Shown: positions 29,339 through 38,930 of the stretch, one piece after another
How positions within the stretch are numbered: position 1 is the first letter of the stretch
Layout of the letters: each line of letters opens with the position of its first letter
Origin: Candidatus Aenigmatarchaeota archaeon
GTDB lineage: Archaea; Aenigmatarchaeota; Aenigmatarchaeia; QMZS01
Reading direction: 5' to 3'
DNA: 49,228 bases
Assembly (NCBI GenBank): GCA_023134135.1
Contig: JAGLVB010000006.1
Coordinates: forward strand, 1-49,228
Translations under genes and position numbers: made by a program
Notes under the pieces: generated by a model
What the model was told of the DNA's origin: nothing
The model's input: the letters and a program-made list of their open reading frames with translations, nothing else
Databases searched by the model: none

Positions 29339-30277
29339 ATGTTAGGAAAGATAAAGGAGGATTTGTTGAAAAAACATTATAAACTTTTTAATCATTCCGG
29401 AGTTCAGATTTGCGAGTGGAACAGAAAATCTTTAAGAGAAACCGGAGTTTGTTATAAGGAAAAATTTTACGGGGTTGACTGCCACAGGTGCATGCAATTT
29501 TCACCCGCAGTAATAATCTGCAATCTTAATTGTATTTTCTGCTGGCGTCCAAATGAAGCTATGATAAAAGAGTTTACCTCTGAATTTGATGAGCCCGAAG
29601 AAATTGTGGAAAATCTCATAGAATTAAGGAAGAAATTATTATCCGGTTTTGGGGGCAGCGTTGCTGATAAAAAAAAGCTGGAAGAATCTTTTAACCCAAA
29701 TCATTTTGCGATTTCTTTATCAGGCGAACCCACTTTATATCCAAAGATAAATGAGTTGATAGATTACCTGACCGAAAGAGCGAGAACAGTTTTTCTTGTG
29801 ACCAACGGAACAAGACCGAATGTTTTGGCCAAATTAAAACCAAAGAAAAATTTCCAGCTATATATTTCATTGAATGCTCCGAATGAGGAGAAATTCCTGC
29901 AGATATGCAGGTCAACAGACAGAGAGGATTGGAATAAATTCAATGAAAGTTTGAAAATAATGAAAAACTTCAAAGGAAGAAGAGTGCTTAGGTTGACTTT
30001 AATAAGGGATCTTAATCTTGATTACAATTTTATTGATGATTACCTGAAATTAATTGAACTTGCTTCCCCGGATTTTATTGAGGTAAAATCTTTTATGAGT
30101 ATTGGGAATGCAAAGGAAAGACTTGGGGTGGAATTTATGCTCAGTTTTGATGAGATAAAAGAATTTGCAGAAAAAATTACTGAACGAAGCAATTATAAAT
30201 TAGAAGACTATAAAGAAGATTCAAGGATTGTTCTCCTGAAAAACAAAGATTCAAAAGTTGTTAATAAGTTTGATTGA
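29339..30277 (+). CDS. taw1: radical SAM 4-demethylwyosine synthase (Taw1/TYW1-like)
   Basis: CNLNCIFCWRPNE radical SAM motif, FAISLSGEPTLYP, FIEVKSFMSIG. Confidence 0.87.
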   Translation: MLGKIKEDLLKKHYKLFNHSGVQICEWNRKSLRETGVCYKEKFYGVDCHRCMQFSPAVIICNLNCIFCWRPNEAMIKEFTSEFDEPEEIVENLIELRKKLLSGFGGSVADKKKLEESFNPNHFAISLSGEPTLYPKINELIDYLTERARTVFLVTNGTRPNVLAKLKPKKNFQLYISLNAPNEEKFLQICRSTDREDWNKFNESLKIMKNFKGRRVLRLTLIRDLNLDYNFIDDYLKLIELASPDFIEVKSFMSIGNAKERLGVEFMLSFDEIKEFAEKITERSNYKLEDYKEDSRIVLLKNKDSKVVNKFD

Positions 30278-30290
30278 TTTTTCGAGGAAG

Positions 30291-30911
30291 TTATTTGGAT
30301 GTAGATTTAACTTTTTTCAGAAGATATCCATAATAATAGATACTCCGAGTGCCTTCAAGTTGCTTAAATCCAAAAAAATGTTTACATTCAATTATTTTAA
30401 ATCCGGCTTTTTTGAAAACAGGTTCAATTTCTTTTTTATAATAATTTTTGTATGGCGCTTTTGAACCTTTTGGAAATTTTTTTGGAATTGTTATTGCAAA
30501 AATCCCTTCATGTTTTAATTTTTTGTTAATTTCTTTGAATAAGGATAGAGGATTTTTTATAAATTCCATAACGCCTGTGATAACAGCTGCATCAAATTCT
30601 TCATCTTTAACTTTTAATGGTATTTCTAAATCCTGACAAATTAATTTTTTAAAAGAAAGTTTTTTTGCTTCTTTAATCATTTCAGGTGTAAGGTCAATCC
30701 CTGTAACTTCATATTTTTTATTGAAGAATTCCAGGGAGCTTAAACCAGTTCCGCAGCCAAGGTCGAGTATTTTTGCGTTTTTTAATTTGAGTTCTTTTAT
30801 GGTTAATAAACTCATCTTTTTATAAGCAGTATATTTTCCGCGATTTTTAACGCGTTTATCATAATTTTTAGTTAAATCAGAATACATTTTTTTTATCTCT
30901 TTGAGTTCCAT
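30291..30911 (-). CDS. SAM-dependent methyltransferase
   Basis: ILDLGCGTGLSSLEFFNKKYEVTGIDLTPEMI. Confidence 0.85.
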   Translation of the reverse strand: MELKEIKKMYSDLTKNYDKRVKNRGKYTAYKKMSLLTIKELKLKNAKILDLGCGTGLSSLEFFNKKYEVTGIDLTPEMIKEAKKLSFKKLICQDLEIPLKVKDEEFDAAVITGVMEFIKNPLSLFKEINKKLKHEGIFAITIPKKFPKGSKAPYKNYYKKEIEPVFKKAGFKIIECKHFFGFKQLEGTRSIYYYGYLLKKVKSTSK

Positions 30912-30979
30912 CTATTACTTAGCAGAATTTAATATTATCTTATAAATTAATTCAAAGTTGTTAATAAATTTGAATGAAT

Positions 30980-31414
30980 CTAAAAGTATTTTTTCCAAAA
31001 ATCAGGATTTTTATCAATGGCTTCAAGCAAAACCTGAGTGCAGAATCCCATTTTACTCCGGTCTTTATTTCCAAATGTCTTTACGGGGTTTACAAACATT
31101 GCTTCTGAGTAATCCTTTTGGTTTGGAGAGAGAGTCCCTCCAACCATTTCCGCAAAGTAATCTGTCATTGTCAACAAATAATCTGCTTGCACACCTTTTT
31201 TAGTGCCAACTGCACCTTTTATAATTATATCAATTCCGAGTTTTCTTTTTACCGCAGAAATTAGTTTTAGTTCGGGATTTTCTCTTTTGTTTATATAAGA
31301 TGATGGAAGGGAAAGAATATTTGGAAAAGGAAATTTTGTTGATGCTCTTCTTGCAACAAGAACAAGTCCTTTAGAATCATAGATTATGGCTGAAACTGCG
31401 CGCCTTTCTTCCAT
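30980..31414 (-). CDS. NUDIX-fold protein with degenerate Nudix box
   Basis: RRAVSAIIYDSKGLVLVARRASTKFPFPNILSLPSS fold pattern, but REUxEE replaced by AVKRKLGI. Confidence 0.5.
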   Translation of the reverse strand: MEERRAVSAIIYDSKGLVLVARRASTKFPFPNILSLPSSYINKRENPELKLISAVKRKLGIDIIIKGAVGTKKGVQADYLLTMTDYFAEMVGGTLSPNQKDYSEAMFVNPVKTFGNKDRSKMGFCTQVLLEAIDKNPDFWKKYF

Positions 31415-31453
31415 AAATATAACTTATTTTACAAAAAGTATTAGTTGAGATTT

Positions 31454-32170
31454 TTATAAAAATAAAACAAAAACAATCAACCCCAAAACCGCGGAGGAAG
31501 TTGTTGCAAATAAATTAGTTGTTTCATTTGAACATTTCCCGTTTAACTCAAATTTTGCCCCAATGTAAGAATCTATATTGCATCCAATAAACCCAACTAA
31601 TGTGGCTAGGATAAATAGTTCAAATCCTAAATAAGCCCCGGGAAGTGAAACAAACAAACCCCCAATTAATCCTATAAGAAGACCTAATTTGGATATCCCT
31701 CCTTCTGTTCCGGTTTTAACTTCTTCAAGAGTTGTAATAAGTCTTGGATTTTTCCTGCTTAATTGCCCGATTTCAGAAGCAAGGGTGTCTGCGCATGCGC
31801 AGGAGAGCCCGCATAAAAAAGCAAAATAAATTGCGGGGTGAGGTATTGCAAGATAAATAAATGAAAACAGCAGTGATGGAAAAAGATTGCTCATAAGATT
31901 TTTGATTTTCCTTCCTTTTTTGTGGGCAACCATTTTGTAATCTCTCTTGTATTTTGTGGCAAAACTTGTGAGAATATACAATATCATTAGAGATGCAAAC
32001 CAGTAAAGAGGAAACAAAAGAATGAAATACAGAGAAAATAAAAAAGTAAATATCGCTGATTTTTTGTCAAGGACATTTTTTATATACCCAACGCCTACGA
32101 GAAGAATACAGAGAAAAATTGATATCAGGTTGATAAAAGGGATTGAAACAATCATATTTGTTATTTCCAT
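31454..32170 (-). CDS. DUF92-family integral membrane protein
   Basis: CADTLASEIGQLSRKNPRLITTLEEVKTGTEGGIS signature. Confidence 0.85.
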   Translation of the reverse strand: MEITNMIVSIPFINLISIFLCILLVGVGYIKNVLDKKSAIFTFLFSLYFILLFPLYWFASLMILYILTSFATKYKRDYKMVAHKKGRKIKNLMSNLFPSLLFSFIYLAIPHPAIYFAFLCGLSCACADTLASEIGQLSRKNPRLITTLEEVKTGTEGGISKLGLLIGLIGGLFVSLPGAYLGFELFILATLVGFIGCNIDSYIGAKFELNGKCSNETTNLFATTSSAVLGLIVFVLFL

Positions 32171-33891
32171 AGTTTACCTATAATCACACCCGCAATGAAA
32201 CACAAGATAACTGAAATTGTCAGGAATAGGATTGCAGTTTCATAATTGCATGAAACAGGGGTTAAGAATTCACTTGGTTTTATTTTTTCAGGTTCAAAGT
32301 CTTGGTTTAGCAAATGGTTTAAATTTGAAAGTTTTTCTGCATAAGTGTAATAAACTAATGATGCTGAAGTATCTTCTTCTTTCAGGGACTCAGCATATTC
32401 AAAATAACTTTGTCCTATAACTGAATTTGTTTTGTTTATCGCTGCTAGAGCTCTTCTTCGGTGCAATTCTATGAGATAATCATCTTCTTTGTACAATACT
32501 TCCGAAGCGAGTTCCGCGTTTACATAGCTTTTGATTCCAGTTATGATTGAAGCATAATATTTTTCTGAGTTGTAGTTGTCTTTTGCTTTTTCAAGTGTAG
32601 TATAGGCATTGCTTAATAAACTGTTTGATGTTGTAAGCGATATATAAGTTAATATTGAAGATGTTTCAGAGAGAATTTCATTGGCGGCTTCTTTGGGGTC
32701 TCCGCTAATTTTTATGTATTCCGGGAACTGGTCAGCGTAATCCATCCACGAGATTGCGGTGTATAATCTTTGATCTGCAAAAGAAGCATAATACATGCTT
32801 TGGGTATATTCTTCATTATAATAATCTCTCCACGCAAGTTCAAGATTATCTTGGGTTTCTGATAATCTTTCTTCAGTTATTGCGTAAAGTTCAATATTAG
32901 TGGTGTTGATTTCAAAAATTTGGTTTTCAATATTATTAAGGTAATTTTTCAAAAGGTTTTTTTTATCTTCGCTTTCAAGCAATTCAGTTAATTTAATCCC
33001 ATATTTGTAAGAGATTGATTTTGAGAACGCAAATGAAGCTGCTGAGTAATAGTTTTCTTTGTTGTAATTTTCTTCCGCTTTGTCAAGAGATAATTCGCAG
33101 AGTTCAGAAACCTGTTTTTCGGATTCGTACCCAATTTTTGAACTTTTAAGTTTTGTTTCGCATTCATTTTTTAATTCTTTTGCATTGTCAAGAAGTTTGT
33201 CCGCAAGTTTTTTCATCACCTGCTGGTATTCTTCGCTTCTTTCAAATTTGAATTCTGGTGTTTTTATTTCGTAATTTGTAAAATATACAAATGCTTCCTG
33301 CACTGAGGATACTTTTTTTACAGTGAGATTCCAGTGGTCGCTTGCATATTTGGTTACATCTACCTGCCCGGAAGTGTTTTCTTCAAATATGAAATGTCTT
33401 TTAGGTATTAAAAAAGTGTCTCCTATTTCAGAAACAGCTTCGGCTTTTTCAATGATGCCTGAGACCGCGCCTATTGAACCGTCAAGATTAATTGTTCCGG
33501 TTATCATGATGTTGTTGTTTATTTTTGTGTCCAACAGAGATGCAAGAGTTGCAATAGTCATTGCAGCGCCTCCGCTCGGTCCTCCAACAATCTGCGCTTC
33601 TGATCTTATGGTATAATAGAAATCATATTTTGAGCAGTCAAGGAATAATATGTCGCAGGCGACTTTTTTTGCGATTATTGCGGATGCCTGGGTGTCTACT
33701 TTTGTGAGGGGCCAGGTATCCACATAAACATACCCGTTACCTTCTTTTATATCCACAGTCACGCTTGCAAGAGCTCCTTTGTGCCCGTACCCGGTATCTT
33801 CAACAGCTGGAAGGTAAATTGTGGTTTCTTTCAACGCCAAACCGGGAGTTATGAGCAGGAATAGAGTTAATAAAAATATCAGTTTTCTCAT
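32161..33891 (-). CDS. secreted/membrane-anchored Lon-like (S16) protease
   Basis: Signal peptide; GGPSGGAAMTIA (Ser) and GSIGAVSGIIEKAEA (Lys) S16 motifs; C-terminal TM. Confidence 0.85.
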   Translation of the reverse strand: MRKLIFLLTLFLLITPGLALKETTIYLPAVEDTGYGHKGALASVTVDIKEGNGYVYVDTWPLTKVDTQASAIIAKKVACDILFLDCSKYDFYYTIRSEAQIVGGPSGGAAMTIATLASLLDTKINNNIMITGTINLDGSIGAVSGIIEKAEAVSEIGDTFLIPKRHFIFEENTSGQVDVTKYASDHWNLTVKKVSSVQEAFVYFTNYEIKTPEFKFERSEEYQQVMKKLADKLLDNAKELKNECETKLKSSKIGYESEKQVSELCELSLDKAEENYNKENYYSAASFAFSKSISYKYGIKLTELLESEDKKNLLKNYLNNIENQIFEINTTNIELYAITEERLSETQDNLELAWRDYYNEEYTQSMYYASFADQRLYTAISWMDYADQFPEYIKISGDPKEAANEILSETSSILTYISLTTSNSLLSNAYTTLEKAKDNYNSEKYYASIITGIKSYVNAELASEVLYKEDDYLIELHRRRALAAINKTNSVIGQSYFEYAESLKEEDTSASLVYYTYAEKLSNLNHLLNQDFEPEKIKPSEFLTPVSCNYETAILFLTISVILCFIAGVIIGKLWK

Positions 33892-34379
33892 AATTTATCT
33901 CTAAAACAATTAAAATATAATTTCCTGATTTCTTCCTTTTTTTCCGGGTTTATCTCAACAATTACAATCCCTTCCCCGGGCTGACCATATAACACAACAC
34001 ATTTTTCATATTCAAGAACAACCGGAAGAACCAGCAGGTCTTCCTCACCTTTAATTTCAAGGAGGGTATTGTTGCATTTCAGCGCTTCCCTGATTTCTTT
34101 AACAGCATTTTCTGAAATACCCCCAGCTTCATTGTCTGATTTAAGAATGTTTTCAAATAAATCTTTGTAATTACAGGTTATTTCTTTCCTTTCTATTTTG
34201 TAATCAACAATTGAAAGTTTTGGTTTAAAGCCCAGTTCAAGCGCTGTTTGGGTTACTTTATCCCCAACAGTTATAATTTCTTTATCTTTAATTGCTTCCA
34301 GTAGATTGTCGGGATTAATCAAATCTCCAAGTGGTTTCTTCAGAAATTCCCTGCATTCCTTTTTCAGGATAAGGTCCAT
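33888..34379 (-). CDS. GTP-dependent dephospho-CoA kinase (DUF359)
   Basis: ITVGDKVTQTALELGFKPKLSIVDYK ... GEEDLLVLPVVLEYEKCVVLYGQPGEGIVIV. Confidence 0.88.
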   Translation of the reverse strand: MDLILKKECREFLKKPLGDLINPDNLLEAIKDKEIITVGDKVTQTALELGFKPKLSIVDYKIERKEITCNYKDLFENILKSDNEAGGISENAVKEIREALKCNNTLLEIKGEEDLLVLPVVLEYEKCVVLYGQPGEGIVIVEINPEKKEEIRKLYFNCFRDKL

Positions 34380-34441
34380 TATATTAGTTGTTTTTGCTTG
34401 TTAAGTTTCCGGATTATATAGTTATCTAATTTTGTTAAATT

Positions 34442-34840
34442 ATGGTGGAAATGAATAAAATTTCAGGTATTTTAAAGGAAGAAAAAAAGGTGAGTTTTGC
34501 TTATCTCTTCGGGTCTTTTGCGAGAGGCGATAATAGGGATGACAGTGATATTGATGTGGGTGTTTTTGTTAAAAATTTTAAAGGAATTGTTCCTGATTAC
34601 GAACTGGAGTTGGGTTTAAAGATAGAAAGAGAAATAGGCGCACCAGTTGAGATAGTTATTCTGAATGACAAACCTTTAACAATTATAACAGAAGTCCTGA
34701 AACACGGGAAAATTATTTTCTCAAGAGACGAGAAAGAGAGGGTAAAATTTGAAACATTTATGCTCTCGCAGATACAGGATTTTAATAGGGTTGTGGTTGA
34801 GTTTGATAATATGAGGTTAAAAAAATATGGGATTAGATAA
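34442..34840 (+). CDS. MNT-type minimal nucleotidyltransferase (antitoxin-like)
   Basis: AYLFGSFARGDNRDDSDIDVGVF. Confidence 0.87.
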   Translation: MVEMNKISGILKEEKKVSFAYLFGSFARGDNRDDSDIDVGVFVKNFKGIVPDYELELGLKIEREIGAPVEIVILNDKPLTIITEVLKHGKIIFSRDEKERVKFETFMLSQIQDFNRVVVEFDNMRLKKYGIR

Positions 34841-34889
34841 AACTTTGGTTAATTTGAGGGTTGATATAATTGAGAGAAATTTTTTGTAA
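34827..34889 (+). pseudogene. truncated HEPN (HepT/DUF86-like) toxin remnant, 20 codons
   Basis: MGLDKTLVNLRVDIIERNFL* overlapping the MNT stop in the usual MNT-HEPN gene order. Confidence 0.5.
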
Positions 34890-34901
34890 AGGTTAAAGAG
34901 A

Positions 34902-35387
34902 TTGTTATTTATGAAAGGAGTTACAACAGAAGAATTATACAAATTTCTATTGATTCTAATAGCAATAGGAACAATAGTTGTAGGATATCTAGCCATACCA
35001 GAAATAGTTTGGGTAACTCAACGGAATACCACTCAATTAATTTGTCCAGTTATTTTAAGCAATGAATTAGATTCTTATATTAAATTAGAAAATGGAGGAG
35101 AAATTCCTACTTCTTTTAGTGTAACTTTTACTTCAGATGAAATAAAATTCATAGATGATTATGGAGATATTATTGATACTTTAGATATTTGGTATAGAAT
35201 GAATCCAGATAAACAAGAAATGTTTAAATTCAAACCTATTTTCAGTGGCAAAGTAAATAAGACTCATATTCAAATAACTGCAAAATGCGTATTTTGTAAA
35301 GTATTAGAATCCAATAGATGCTGTTATTATAATTCAGCTGCAAATAATTTAGAGTTAGTTAAGGGAATTAATGGAAAATGTAAATAA
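34902..35387 (+). CDS. membrane-anchored hypothetical protein, Cys-rich C-terminus (start possibly the ATG at 34911)
   Basis: N-terminal TM; CVFCKVLESNRCCYY. Confidence 0.55.
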   Translation: MLFMKGVTTEELYKFLLILIAIGTIVVGYLAIPEIVWVTQRNTTQLICPVILSNELDSYIKLENGGEIPTSFSVTFTSDEIKFIDDYGDIIDTLDIWYRMNPDKQEMFKFKPIFSGKVNKTHIQITAKCVFCKVLESNRCCYYNSAANNLELVKGINGKCK

Positions 35388-35507
35388 TTTCCTAAATTTA
35401 TTATTCCTCAAACTCAAATTTTTATAGTTGATTTCACATTTCTTGATAGTTGCGGTTAATTCTATAATGTCAATTATATACTTTAAATAATTAAATCTTG
35501 GTTATTT

Positions 35508-35984
35508 ATGACAAAATCAAAATATTTAGGTTTTGGAATTTTGGTGTTAGTAATTATTATAAGTTTATTCTTTATAATTGCCTTTTTTAGTGGTAGTTTT
35601 CAAACAGATACCTATAAAACAAAAACTGAAAAAATTTCCTATGTTGTTGAAAAAGATATAAGTGAAGAAGTTAAAGGGGTTCTTTCGTTTTCTTATGATT
35701 GTAAAGATACAGGCAATAGTATCAAATGCGATGGCATAATTAGTTATATAGGGGAGGTAGGTCATAAAGTTTCTGGAGCCAAACTTATGATGTATTGTTG
35801 TACCAAAAAATATTCTGAAGAATGCCTCTTAGAATCCAATTCTGTACAAATAGGTACAATGGATAAAGAAAGAAATCAATTATCCTATACTCTGGAGTGT
35901 CATTATAAAGATTATAAAGATATTAGGGCAAAACTGTGGTTAGTTAGTGGCTTAGTTTATTTGCCTTATGATAAATGTCCATAA
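35508..35984 (+). CDS. membrane-anchored hypothetical protein
   Basis: N-terminal TM; extracytoplasmic Cys-containing domain. Confidence 0.55.
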   Translation: MTKSKYLGFGILVLVIIISLFFIIAFFSGSFQTDTYKTKTEKISYVVEKDISEEVKGVLSFSYDCKDTGNSIKCDGIISYIGEVGHKVSGAKLMMYCCTKKYSEECLLESNSVQIGTMDKERNQLSYTLECHYKDYKDIRAKLWLVSGLVYLPYDKCP

Positions 35985-36058
35985 CAGTTTCTTATTTACT
36001 ATGAAATTTAAAATTAAGAAAAGGATTGGCTAGTTATTTGATTATAGATAGCGAAGGG

Positions 36059-36916
36059 TTACCGCTTTAATCTCTTCAGGATAGAATATCTACTTCGCAG
36101 AATTAAAGATTCTAAATTACTTATTTTGAGATTTTTCCAATCACCATCAAAATCTATGTAAAATTCACCATATGAAAAGTCTGTATTATCCCCTTTTACT
36201 CTAACGCTAATTTTATATTTTCCTTTTGGAAATTGTGTTTGGATACCTCTAGATATGCCATCTGTGTCAATTAAATAATTGTTATTATTCTCATTAGTAA
36301 AACAAATATCTAGGGGTCGTGGTATATCTTTATCTATATCACGTTTCTCCCCGTAATCTTTGTTTCCCCACTTTAGAATTATTGGTGCGAAATCGTTTAC
36401 TTCCGAATAATCTCCGTTTTTAAATTCTTTAACTTCTATTAATTCACCTATACAATTTTTTGCTATCGTTTTACTATTATTTTTAACCATTACATGAAAG
36501 AAAAATCCCCTTATCTTATCGTTAATTATTCTAGGGTGATGTGTCTTTTTTTTGTCGAAATAGATATATAGCTTTGCCAGTTTATGTTTCTTAGGGCTTA
36601 TTTTTTTATCTTCTTTTGGAGGGTACAACCACATCTTATTATTATTACCCACAACATTCATTCCAGAATTATTTGCTTGTTGCTCAATCTCATGGGGAGA
36701 ATTTACTAGCTTTTGAGTTTCTTTTTTATTGCTTATTTTATTCCATAAAAATTTTAATCCAACCAAACACAAATTTCTTACATCAGGACTTATCCCTAAA
36801 CCAATAGTTATTAAAATAAGTGAGGGTAAAATTTCTTTAAATAAATAGAAAATACCAAATAATATGAAAATCCCTGCACCCAGATTTATTTCTATTTTTT
36901 TATTCATTTTCCCCAT
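36059..36916 (-). CDS. membrane-anchored hypothetical protein
   Basis: N-terminal TM; overlaps the upstream gene start by 13 nt. Confidence 0.55.
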   Translation of the reverse strand: MGKMNKKIEINLGAGIFILFGIFYLFKEILPSLILITIGLGISPDVRNLCLVGLKFLWNKISNKKETQKLVNSPHEIEQQANNSGMNVVGNNNKMWLYPPKEDKKISPKKHKLAKLYIYFDKKKTHHPRIINDKIRGFFFHVMVKNNSKTIAKNCIGELIEVKEFKNGDYSEVNDFAPIILKWGNKDYGEKRDIDKDIPRPLDICFTNENNNNYLIDTDGISRGIQTQFPKGKYKISVRVKGDNTDFSYGEFYIDFDGDWKNLKISNLESLILRSRYSILKRLKR

Positions 36917-37962
36917 CTTTGACCAATTAATATACCTATTCCAAATATTATAATTAACCCTACAAAGTTAAATAAATATATTGCAGTTTTTCTTGCAATA
37001 CAATAAGGTTTCTGAAATTCAAAGGTGCCATTAATTATATCTTGTGAGTTTTTGCATTTATTGACTGAATCTGAAATCCGTTCTACTTGCCTGTGGAGAT
37101 ACCAAATTTCATCTTTCATTTTTTGTGATTCTAGTTTGTCAAAGGAAGAATCATCCAGCAAGCTACTTTTTCTTAAAGAAAAGTAAGTAATATTAACTGA
37201 CGAATAATCATTATAAGTATTATAATCGGGAACAAAACATTTATATTCCTCATGTGATTCAAAAAGTATGTTAATATTTTCAACACAGTATTTAAGTTCA
37301 AAAAACCTTAATTTATACTGTGCTCTATATGCGAACCATTCTGCGTAATAAGCATGTAAAAGAGATTCATTGATGTTATCTCTCATACTATCAGATTCGG
37401 AGATTTCGTCCAGCCCTCTTTCTATATCTTTTTTGATACTCTGGTCTTCAGAATAATTAAATGGTTTATCTACAATATTTGTTTGAATTCTATTTAGGAA
37501 ATTTCTTGCATGTTCAACAACTTTTGGTTGTTGGTCACTAACTTGAAAATCGTCTTTACATTCTGCATTTCCATACATTAAATCAATGGATTCAGGGATA
37601 TTATCCAATCTTACTTTTTTATATTCACAAGAACTGCAATCAGTTGTAATAATGATTTCATCCAAGCCAACGGGAACAGTAAACAAGATTTGATATTTAC
37701 CTTTGTTTTCATCAAGCCATTCAATAGCACTTAATTGAATCTTTGAACTTCTGCAAAGAGATTCTGGCATATTGGATGGATAATAAATATATACATATTT
37801 GGGATTAACACCAATTATTTTTTCTAAAGGAATTACTTCTCCAGAGATAACATAATTTTTGTATTGGTTAATTGGAGGAACTATTTTTAAAATTAAAACA
37901 CTGCTGAGTGCTCCTAATAAGATTAGAATCACTGAAAGATATAATAGGTCTCTTTTATTCAT
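36904..37962 (-). CDS. hypothetical protein with N- and C-terminal TMs
   Basis: TM LLYLSVILILLGALSSVLIL and TM FVGLIIIFGIGILIG. Confidence 0.55.
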   Translation of the reverse strand: MNKRDLLYLSVILILLGALSSVLILKIVPPINQYKNYVISGEVIPLEKIIGVNPKYVYIYYPSNMPESLCRSSKIQLSAIEWLDENKGKYQILFTVPVGLDEIIITTDCSSCEYKKVRLDNIPESIDLMYGNAECKDDFQVSDQQPKVVEHARNFLNRIQTNIVDKPFNYSEDQSIKKDIERGLDEISESDSMRDNINESLLHAYYAEWFAYRAQYKLRFFELKYCVENINILFESHEEYKCFVPDYNTYNDYSSVNITYFSLRKSSLLDDSSFDKLESQKMKDEIWYLHRQVERISDSVNKCKNSQDIINGTFEFQKPYCIARKTAIYLFNFVGLIIIFGIGILIGQRWGK

Positions 37963-38035
37963 AATACAGTTATAAATACACTAATTTATTGAATATTTTT
38001 TATAATTTCATTTTCTCAAACTCTCGTAACCAACC

Positions 38036-38893
38036 TCACTTTTTACTTTTCTCATCTTCAATCTCTTTCTTCTTTTTTTCATTTAAGTTAAGATAATTTT
38101 CATTTGAAATAATTGATTTTCCTGTTTTTTCCTCTATTTCTTTTCTTGTGTTCTTGGCTATTGAGCCCCCTTCAATTGCCGAGTCTTTGCATTTATCAAA
38201 TCCTTTGGAATCTTTTGAAATTGTAATATCTGTGGTAGCCTTCTCGCCAATCATTGTAAGAATTAACTCCCAGTCGGTCATATGGTCCCTCAAATTTTGA
38301 TTTTTTTCTTTCAAATATTTAAATTCCTTATATTCCTGCACAGTTTTCCCGAATGTTGCTTTGCTTATCTCATTTGTCAATATTGCAAATTCCTTCTGTC
38401 CTTTTACTTCCCGATTTTTCCATTCTTCAGTTAGTTCCTGCCTTACTGCAATCCCTCTGAGTCTTTTGTCAATCCACTCTTTTGGATAACCTTTTAGTTC
38501 ATAATATTCCTTCACTCTGTCTTGCGCTATTTCCGGGTTCTCAATCTCTTCAATTCTTTCATAACCAACCTGAGCCAGCCATTGCTTGAAAGGTTCTGCT
38601 TTTCTGGAAGGAATTGACTGGATTATCCTGAAAAGAGATTTTGTATTTGCGCAGTCTGTTTCCCTTAGTTTGCCATCTTCTGCACGCAATTTCAACTGTC
38701 TACAAAATGTAGACAGTTCAATTCCCGAATATTCAGTTTCTCTTATTTTAAGAATATGCCAATATTTTCGGGGTTCTTTGCTTTCTGTCAAAACCCCAAC
38801 AATATCAATAACAGAAAACCACCATTCCTCATTATGCCAAATTCTCCTAATTTTCTTGTCCTGAAACACAATCAAAGATTTATTATTATTCAT
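38036..38893 (-). CDS. DinD/BRO-N family protein, paralogue of 11027..11875
   Basis: FQDKKIRRIWHNEEWWFSVIDIVGVLT; central region almost identical to the first copy. Confidence 0.82.
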   Translation of the reverse strand: MNNNKSLIVFQDKKIRRIWHNEEWWFSVIDIVGVLTESKEPRKYWHILKIRETEYSGIELSTFCRQLKLRAEDGKLRETDCANTKSLFRIIQSIPSRKAEPFKQWLAQVGYERIEEIENPEIAQDRVKEYYELKGYPKEWIDKRLRGIAVRQELTEEWKNREVKGQKEFAILTNEISKATFGKTVQEYKEFKYLKEKNQNLRDHMTDWELILTMIGEKATTDITISKDSKGFDKCKDSAIEGGSIAKNTRKEIEEKTGKSIISNENYLNLNEKKKKEIEDEKSKK

Positions 38894-38930
38894 TTTCTTT
38901 ACCCAATAACTAACTATAGATTATCAATAA

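Noticed and set aside
31790-31801. Perfect palindrome TGCGCATGCGCA
   Set aside because: Lies inside the conserved DUF92 coding motif (SCACADT), explained by coding constraint
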